A stretch of DNA of 64,000 bases from DRKI01 sp011051875 (lineage in GTDB: Bacteria; Desulfobacterota; Desulfobulbia; Desulfobulbales; Desulfobulbaceae): contig JALXDL010000046.1 in assembly GCA_026990385.1 (NCBI GenBank), forward strand, positions 1 to 64,000, in the 5' to 3' direction. The position numbers were made by a program, and so were the translations under genes. Within the stretch, counting starts at the first letter, position 1; every line of letters begins with the position of its first letter. The notes below the pieces were generated by a model. The model did not search any database. It was not told where the DNA came from and was given only the letters and a program-made list of their open reading frames with translations. Positions 58,901-64,000 of the stretch are shown one piece after another.

Positions 58901-60221
58901 TCTCGCCGACGATGTCGGTATGTTTTTTCCTGGCCATCCCCAGTCGTGCCAGGATGTTGGCCGCCTCCGCCACCAGCCACAGGTTCTGGCTCGACGTGGC
59001 CCGGGCCAGGATCCTGCTGATCCGCGGCGCCTGTTTGCGGGCCGCTCCTGGCCGGATCCAGGAGAGGATCATGCAGTGCAACAGGTCGGGCAGCGATATC
59101 TCGACCTCATCGAGTTCCAGGTCGACCAGCCGCTCCGCTGGCCTGAGTGTCAGGCCCAGCCGCTCGGCAAAGGGCTCCTGCATGGCCAGGGCAAGGAAAG
59201 TGGCCGGCCGGAGGTTTGTATCCTCCAGGCGGCGGCCGTGGGCGCGGATGGTTTGCATGCCCTGGTTCAGCCGCTGCGGGTCGGCGGAACGGAGCAGGGT
59301 GCAGAGAAAGAGGAACTGGGCATAGCCGGGAAAGGGCACGAATTTCTTGCGGCTTGCCTTGCGCAGGACCTGGGCCCACCGGTCAAAGCCGGCTAGGGCA
59401 TCGTTGGTGCGGCCGGTGAAGACCGCCAGCAGGGCCTGCAGGGGCGGCAGCTCGCAGGCCGCCATGGCAGGGTCCTCCAGCAGTTCCTCCACCAGGTCGT
59501 TGCGGCCGCAGAAAAGGAGGCTCGTGATGATGCGCGCCTGCTGCTCGGGCCGGCAGGTGTCAGAGGCAAGCAGGCGGGCCAGGTCACCGGTTTCCTGCAG
59601 GGGCAGGATCTCGGTCGCGACCCGTTCCAGGACCCAGTTCACCACCACCGGCGAGCCGGAGGCAACGAGGTGGGGCAGGATCTCCGGGTAATAGGGGTCC
59701 AGGAACAGGGTCTTGAGGGGATGCTCGGCCCGGAAGCCGAACACCTGGGAGACAATGGCGAACTGCAACAGGTGCCGGATATCCTTTTCCGGCGCGCCGG
59801 TCAGGATGCTGATCTGGAGGTTGCGCAGCAACAGGTCTTCCCTGGCGTTGCCCAGTCGTCCGAGATCCAGGTGCGGCGGGTTGAGGTGATCGTTGATGGT
59901 CCGGGCCTGGTCGGCGAAGTCCGGCTGCTCCAGGCTGTCCAGGAGGGCGATCATGCGGAGGTGGCCGGGCAGGGAGAGGCGCGAGCTCCTGGTCGTGACC
60001 AGGCCTCCCTCCTGGAGATCGGTCAAGGCCTTGCGCACCTCGGTGGGCTTCCAGGTCTTTCCTGAATCGTTACGCAGCGAGAGGGCGGAGACGCAGCGCA
60101 GGAGCGATGTCCTGGTGCTGGCGCCATTGCCGCTGACAGCGATGATCCGCAGCAGCGCCTGCTGCAGGGGCGCCAGCTTCCTGTACTGTTGCTCGTGTTT
60201 TTTCCGTGTGGTGTCGTGCAT
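55953..60221 (-). CDS. SNF2-family helicase-like ATPase
   Basis: The 1422-residue protein has a C-terminal SWI2/SNF2 motor of about 500 residues. The Walker A is ADDMGLGKTVQAL (K970), followed by VILDEAQAIKN (motif II), FRLATTGTPLENNLSELWSLFRFL, HKALVFSQFVDHL and GGTGLNLTAADYVIHMDPWWNPAVEDQASDRAHRIGQ (motifs V-VI). The long N-terminal part is helical and unassigned. It probably translocates on double-stranded DNA to remodel bound protein, as in RapA or defence-linked Snf2 proteins. It is convergent with the membrane-protein gene and divergent from copA; there is no sign it belongs to the CRISPR operon. Confidence 0.93.
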   Translation of the reverse strand: MHDTTRKKHEQQYRKLAPLQQALLRIIAVSGNGASTRTSLLRCVSALSLRNDSGKTWKPTEVRKALTDLQEGGLVTTRSSRLSLPGHLRMIALLDSLEQPDFADQARTINDHLNPPHLDLGRLGNAREDLLLRNLQISILTGAPEKDIRHLLQFAIVSQVFGFRAEHPLKTLFLDPYYPEILPHLVASGSPVVVNWVLERVATEILPLQETGDLARLLASDTCRPEQQARIITSLLFCGRNDLVEELLEDPAMAACELPPLQALLAVFTGRTNDALAGFDRWAQVLRKASRKKFVPFPGYAQFLFLCTLLRSADPQRLNQGMQTIRAHGRRLEDTNLRPATFLALAMQEPFAERLGLTLRPAERLVDLELDEVEISLPDLLHCMILSWIRPGAARKQAPRISRILARATSSQNLWLVAEAANILARLGMARKKHTDIVGEIRRASGLACLSDCWTDLPAWQKTLLALQGLADGAAGSATTGGQRLVWFLGPHSDPARVTLEPRLQKKGKNGRWSKGRVVALKTLFEKSDSMEGLSDLDRSLVALITIHREQQYWYGHRKTTYQLDPVKALPLLARHPLVFLADSPSTRMDIVMARPGLSISHEKDRVRLELVPPAKAMHEEGALVRETPTRYTFYRLDSGQQRLYQILARPMTLPAEAADSLRSSVASLSSLATIQSDLDGLGDDIPTEQGDPTPHVHLLPAGQGLQAEFLVRPLAGADTWCRPGRGGETVLARVEGRPVKAVRDLDREQQLCEQVIRSCPTLERQEPVDGIYRLEDPQDSLEMLLELGRLDEQVVLEWPRGEKFRVRGEASFARLSLRLKKDRDWFAATGRLEVDNELALDLKQLLQMLEQSPGRFVQLDDGSFLALTREFRKRISELRAYGELRGKGVRIPPLASLALEELTEQAGSLHTDRAWKEHVARLARPVDPELPSTLQARLRPYQVEGFRWLARLSQWGVGACLADDMGLGKTVQALAAVLLRAPDGPTLVVAPLSVIANWQEEARRFAPTLQVRHFGPGDRDACLDDLGPFALVVCSYGLLATEIDRLAKVDWQTVILDEAQAIKNHQTRRARAALRLKAGFRLATTGTPLENNLSELWSLFRFLNPGLLGSRKSFHERFVLPIEGDRDREARHRLRRLIRPFLLRRIKSEVLQELPPRTDIALEVVMSPEEAALYEAQRQTAVERLAGADNEEDGGRHLRILAEIMRLRRLCCNPRLLDPDSRIPSSKLKVFDDILAELLAGGHKALVFSQFVDHLHIIRDHLDEQKISYQYLDGQTSRKQRETRVRAFQAGKGDVFLISLKAGGTGLNLTAADYVIHMDPWWNPAVEDQASDRAHRIGQQRPVTVYRLVTRGTIEEQIVRLHEEKRDLADSLLSGTDISARLTTDELLHLLRQERENDQGPPAGAAAGRTCRHPAGNERRN

Positions 60222-60452
60222 GGTCGTTTTGGCGGTGCCGGTTTGTTTGCGGCAGAGACTACCAAAAGCTCGGATTTCTGTAAATCCTCAATTCGGCGCC
60301 GGTGCGGCTGCATGGGGCCGGAGCCGGGGCCACGAAATTTCCTTTCGCCCCGGCCAAAGATGGTGAGCAGACGCTGACGATGTGGTAGTATGCGGGACAC
60401 GTTGCCACGGGCCCCCTTTTTCCCGGCCCTGGCGCGATTGGAGAACCGGAAC

Positions 60453-63152
60453 ATGCCAGAGAACACGGAAAAAGAGAAGAACAGTTTGCCGGGCGCCGCC
60501 GGGCCGGCCTACGTGATCCGGGTGGGCGACATGGCCTGCGCCGCCTGTGTCTCGCGGGTGGAGAAGGCGATCCTGGCCGTGGACGGGGTGGAGTCGGCCT
60601 CGGTCAACCTGGTGGAGAAGGAGGCCCTGGTCCGGGGCGGTGATCCGGCGGCCGTGGTCCGGGCGGTGCGCGAGGCCGGCTACCAGGCAGAGCTGGTCGG
60701 GGCCGGCACGGAGCCGGCAGGGGAGGCCGCAGGCTACGAGATCGGTATCCGGGACATGGCCTGCGCCGCCTGCGTGGGCAACGTGGAACGGGCCATCCTC
60801 GAGGTGGAGGGCGTGCAATCGGCCTTGGTCAGCCTGGTGGAGAAGAAGGCGCGGGTCGTGGGAGGGGATCCGGAGCAGGTGGTGGGAGTGATCCGGGATC
60901 GCGGCTACGACGCCTTTCTTGTCGAGGAGGCGCGCAGCGATACCTTTTTTGTTCGTTTTGCCGAGCCGCCGGACAGGGACCAGCAGACGGCGATCGAGAC
61001 GATCCTGCGCCAGGAGGACCAGGCCCCGGAGTTTTCCTGGTCCGGGAAACGGTTGCAGGTGACCACGTCCCTGCATCCGGCCCGGCTGGTGCTCCTGCTG
61101 GAGCAGGCAGGCCATCGGTGCGGCATCGAGGAGCGGTACGAGGATCCCTCCCGCCGCCAGGCCGAGGAGGCCAGGCGCGAGATCCGCCGCTCCTGGCAGC
61201 GGGCCGTTGTCGCGGCCCTGGTGGGATTCGGGATCATGGCCGGCGACATGTCGGGCCTCTTCCCGACCCTTGACGAAAACCGGCTATTTTGGGCCGGCAT
61301 GGCCCTGCTCTGCCTGGCGACCATGGTCTTCAGCGGCCGCAACTACTATGTCACGGCCTGGAAGCAGGCCCGCCACAGGAGCGCCAACATGGACACCCTG
61401 GTGGCCCTGGGCACGGCCGCGGCCTGGCTGGCCTCGGTGCTGGTCATCACCAGGCCCGACTTCATCCCTGGCCGCAGTCACCATCTCTATCTCGACGCCT
61501 CGGTGATGATCCTGGCCTTTCTCCAGTTCGGGCACGCCCTGGAGGTGCGGGCCAAGCGGACCACCAGCGAGGCGATCTCCTCCCTGGTCGGGCTGCGGGC
61601 CAGGTCGGCCCGGGTGGTGCTGGACGGGCATGAGATCGAGGTGCCGGTCTCCCTGCTCCGGGTCGGCGATCTGGTCCGGGTGCGGCCGGGTGAAAAGATC
61701 CCCATTGACGGCGTGGTCACCGAGGGCCGCACCATGGTGGACGAGTCCATGCTCACCGGCGAGCCGGTGCCGGTGGAGAAGGGACCGGACGACACCGTGA
61801 CCGGCGGCACCATGAACCGCTCCGGCTCGCTGCTCTTCCGGGTGACCAGGCTGGGGTCCGAGACCACCCTGGCCCGGATCATCAACATGGTCAGGAAGGC
61901 CCAGCTCTCCAAGCCGGCCATCGGCCGCCTGGCGGACCGGGTGGCAGCGGTCTTCGTGCCCACGGTCATCTGTATCTCGATCATCACCTTTGTCACCTGG
62001 CTCCTGCTCGGGCCCGAGCCGCGCCTGGCCCATGCCCTGACCACGGGCATCGCGGTCCTGGTCATCGCCTGTCCCTGTGCCCTGGGCCTGGCCACGCCCA
62101 TCGCCATCATGGTCGGCACCAGCCGGGCGGCGCAGCTTAACATCCTGATCTCCAACAGCGACGCCCTGCAGACCGCCTCCCGCCTGACCCACCTGGTGGT
62201 GGACAAGACCGGCACCCTGACCATGGGCAGGCCGACGGTGACCACGCTCATCCCGGCGGAGGGCATGGAGCGGGACCAGGTCCTGCGCCTGGCGGCCGGC
62301 CTGGAGTCGGCCTCGGAGCATCCCCTGGCCGAGGCCGTGCTCGAAAGCTGCCGCAGCGCCGGCCTGGAGCCGCTTGCCATGGACGATTTCTCGTCCGTGG
62401 CCGGCCGCGGCGTCGAGGGGACGCACCAGGGACGCCGCTTTCTGCTCGGCAACCGCCATTTCATTCGCGAACAGGAGATTGCGGTGGCGCCCTCCCTGGA
62501 GTCGGCCGCTGACCGGTATGCCGCCGAGGGCGGCACCCCGGTCTGGCTGGCGGACCGGGAGCGGATCCTGGGCCTGCTGATCCTCAGGGACCCGGTGCGG
62601 ACCGATTCGGCCGGAGCGGTCCGGGCGCTGCAGGAGCAGGGCGTGGAGGTGGTCATGTGCACCGGCGACGCAGAGAAGACGGCCGCGGCCGTGGCCCGGG
62701 AGCTGGGGATCCGCGAGGTCCACAGCGAGCTGCTGCCCGAGGAGAAGCTCGACGTGGTCCGGGCGCTGCAGGAGCGCGGTTTCCGGGTCGGGATGGTGGG
62801 GGATGGTGTCAACGACGCCCCGGCCCTGGCCCTGGCCGATACCGGCTTTGCCATCGGCTCGGGCACGGACGTGGCCATCGACAATGCCGACATCACCCTG
62901 GCCGGCGACTCGCTGGCCCACGTGCCGGTGGCCATAGCCCTGTCCAGGGCCGTTATCCGCAACATCAAGCAGAACCTGTTCGGCGCCTTCTTCTACAACG
63001 TGATCGGCATCCCCCTGGCCGCCGGCGTCTTTTATCCCTTCACCGGCTGGCTGCTGCATCCCATGTTCGCCAGCGCTGCCATGGCGCTCTCCTCGGTGAC
63101 CGTGGTCAGCAACGCCAACCGGCTGCGGCTGTTCCGGCCGGAGACGTCCTGA
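60453..63152 (+). CDS. copA: Copper-exporting P1B-type ATPase
   Basis: The 899-residue pump has two N-terminal heavy-metal domains with C29xxC32 and C104xxC107 (both in DMACAACV) and a third HMA-like segment without cysteines. The membrane motif C540-P-C542 lies in IACPCALGLATP, the phosphorylation site at D584 in DKTGTLT, and GDGVNDAPAL in the hinge. CPC and the paired HMA domains indicate Cu(I) export across the inner membrane. GGAG (60440-60443) supports the ATG at 60453 over an upstream ATG at 60390. It stands alone, with no copper regulator gene beside it. Confidence 0.95.
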   Translation: MPENTEKEKNSLPGAAGPAYVIRVGDMACAACVSRVEKAILAVDGVESASVNLVEKEALVRGGDPAAVVRAVREAGYQAELVGAGTEPAGEAAGYEIGIRDMACAACVGNVERAILEVEGVQSALVSLVEKKARVVGGDPEQVVGVIRDRGYDAFLVEEARSDTFFVRFAEPPDRDQQTAIETILRQEDQAPEFSWSGKRLQVTTSLHPARLVLLLEQAGHRCGIEERYEDPSRRQAEEARREIRRSWQRAVVAALVGFGIMAGDMSGLFPTLDENRLFWAGMALLCLATMVFSGRNYYVTAWKQARHRSANMDTLVALGTAAAWLASVLVITRPDFIPGRSHHLYLDASVMILAFLQFGHALEVRAKRTTSEAISSLVGLRARSARVVLDGHEIEVPVSLLRVGDLVRVRPGEKIPIDGVVTEGRTMVDESMLTGEPVPVEKGPDDTVTGGTMNRSGSLLFRVTRLGSETTLARIINMVRKAQLSKPAIGRLADRVAAVFVPTVICISIITFVTWLLLGPEPRLAHALTTGIAVLVIACPCALGLATPIAIMVGTSRAAQLNILISNSDALQTASRLTHLVVDKTGTLTMGRPTVTTLIPAEGMERDQVLRLAAGLESASEHPLAEAVLESCRSAGLEPLAMDDFSSVAGRGVEGTHQGRRFLLGNRHFIREQEIAVAPSLESAADRYAAEGGTPVWLADRERILGLLILRDPVRTDSAGAVRALQEQGVEVVMCTGDAEKTAAAVARELGIREVHSELLPEEKLDVVRALQERGFRVGMVGDGVNDAPALALADTGFAIGSGTDVAIDNADITLAGDSLAHVPVAIALSRAVIRNIKQNLFGAFFYNVIGIPLAAGVFYPFTGWLLHPMFASAAMALSSVTVVSNANRLRLFRPETS

Positions 63153-63195
63153 CCCGGGCGGGCAGGGTCCTGTCTCCCCCTGCCACTGAAACGGT

Positions 63196-63223
63196 TTGGA
63201 TTCCACCGGACATATGGTATAGT
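63196..63223 (+). promoter_or_regulatory. Candidate promoter for the PocR-domain sensor gene
   Basis: TTGGAT (63196-63201), 16-base spacer, TATAGT (63218-63223). A transcript from here would carry palindromic element D in a leader of about 280 nt, the same arrangement as for the cytochrome operon at 3.2 kb. Confidence 0.45.
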
Positions 63224-63243
63224 CCAAGTCAGAGAAGTTTTTT

Positions 63244-63388
63244 GCAAGCCGTCACAGGCACCCCCCTCTGCACGGTCGCGCCGCTCTGCATACCGGGGGT
63301 ATGGCGAACCGGCGCGCCTGCACAGATTCGGGGCGCCTGTGCCAACGTACAGTTTTGAGGCTGTGACAACAACGAGTTAGTACCCATC
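63244..63388 (-). repeat. Dispersed palindromic element, copy D (inverted)
   Basis: The core at 63244-63350 and the flank at 63351-63383 match copy B read on the opposite strand: GTACGTTGGCACAG, CTCAAAA, TCACA, TTGTT and TAACTC blocks in the same order. This shows the unit has polarity and about 140 bp of conserved length. No gene is seen in 63153-63506 apart from this and the promoter. Confidence 0.7.
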
Positions 63389-63506
63389 AGTTCGTTTTTT
63401 TCAGCCCCGGCAGACGAGGGGGAATCTCTGCCCGGCCCGGCCATTGCCCCGCAACCTGCCGGCCGCGGCCTGAACCCATATTCCGGCACATGCACTGGTA
63501 TTCTGA

Positions 63507-64000
63507 TTGACGGATAACGTTTCCTACACCCTGCCCGACCTTGTCGACCTCGGTTCGTTCCAGGCACTGCTGGATTCCCTCCACGATACTGCCGGGATCC
63601 CGTCGGCCGTCATCGACCTGGACGGCAATTTTCTCACCGCCACCGGCTGGCAGCGGATCTGTCTCGATTTCCATCGCCGGCATCCCCAGGCCTGCAGGTC
63701 CTGCATCGAGAGCGACACCTACCTCCGCCACGAGCTGACCCAGGGCGCACGCCACGCCATCTACCGCTGCCCGCACGGCCTGGTGGACGGTTCTTCGCCC
63801 ATCGTGGTCGACGGCCGCCACCTGGCCAACATGTTCACCGGCCAGGTCCTCTGCGAGCCGGTGGACGACCGGGTCCGCGAGCGGTTCAGGAGCCAGGCCC
63901 GCAGGTACGGCTTTGATGAACAGGCCTATCTCGAAGCCCTGGCCGAGGTGCCGGTGGTGCCGGAGGCGGAATTCCGGCGCCGGCTGGACCTCCTGACCTC
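63507..64000 (+). CDS. PocR-domain sensor protein (truncated at window end)
   Basis: The open frame continues past the window; 164 residues are visible. They form a PocR ligand-sensing domain: ACRSCIESD, ARHAIYRCPHGLVDGSSPIVVDGRHLANMFTGQVL. Such domains sense small hydrocarbon derivatives or redox state through the cysteines and head kinases, cyclases or transcription factors; which one lies downstream cannot be seen. An in-frame stop immediately before makes the TTG at 63507 the first possible start, and no ATG follows within the first 60 codons. Confidence 0.75.
   Translation, partial: MTDNVSYTLPDLVDLGSFQALLDSLHDTAGIPSAVIDLDGNFLTATGWQRICLDFHRRHPQACRSCIESDTYLRHELTQGARHAIYRCPHGLVDGSSPIVVDGRHLANMFTGQVLCEPVDDRVRERFRSQARRYGFDEQAYLEALAEVPVVPEAEFRRRLDLLT

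Noticed and set aside
55953..60221. SNF2 helicase as part of the CRISPR effector system
   Set aside because: It is on the opposite strand, beyond a toxin-antitoxin pair and a membrane-protein gene, with no shared operon structure.

Overview
The window is GC-rich, gene-dense bacterial DNA. Gene content points to an anaerobic, probably sulfur-metabolising member of the Desulfobacterota (Desulfobulbales-like). The signs are a complex I operon lacking the NADH-oxidising subunits, a tetrahaem cytochrome next to a haem-bearing sensor kinase, a pyruvate-phosphate-dikinase-like protein and a large type III CRISPR island. The taxonomic call is inference; no rRNA or tRNA gene was seen.

Layout. 1-13025: housekeeping and signalling genes. 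These are a helical unknown, GAPDH, periplasmic alpha carbonic anhydrase, a tetrahaem cytochrome c / haem-sensor histidine kinase / receiver operon, a receiver-kinase hybrid overlapping a 1414-residue PEP/pyruvate-binding protein, and two small unknowns. 13273-24563: a 13-gene complex I operon (nuoABCD-HIJK, two extra antiporter-like subunits around a small membrane protein, nuoM, nuoN) with no nuoE/F/G. It is bracketed by a 116-bp duplication of the 3' end of the preceding small gene.

24880-30298: CRISPR array (15 repeats, 14 spacers) and a minus-strand adaptation operon: membrane protein, coiled-coil protein, cas2, second cas2, cas1, separate reverse transcriptase, then leader and array. 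31445-32948: a VapBC toxin-antitoxin pair between long inverted copies of a hairpin-rich repeat.

33038-52316: a composite type III-B (Cmr) effector island in two divergent operons. Leftward: metallophosphoesterase, CHAT-type cysteine protease and cas6, joined by 4-nt stop/start overlaps. Rightward: SIR2-like protein, unknown, SMC/Rad50-like ATPase, cmr1, cas10 (cmr2, intact GGDD), cmr3, cmr4, cmr5 and a 684-residue Cmr6-TIR-SAVED fusion. In the likely logic, Cas10 makes cyclic oligoadenylate on target RNA, the SAVED domain carried on Cmr6 senses it, and the attached TIR domain degrades NAD+. CHAT, SIR2, SMC and phosphoesterase proteins would be further effectors or regulators. The fusion is the most striking object in the window.

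52573-64000: a second VapBC pair, a large multipass membrane protein, a SNF2-family helicase (minus strand), a CopA-type copper ATPase and the start of a PocR-domain sensor cut by the window edge. A directional, palindromic intergenic element of about 110-145 bp recurs near 0.95-1.14, 3.3, 48.7 and 63.3 kb, once inside the cmr operon.
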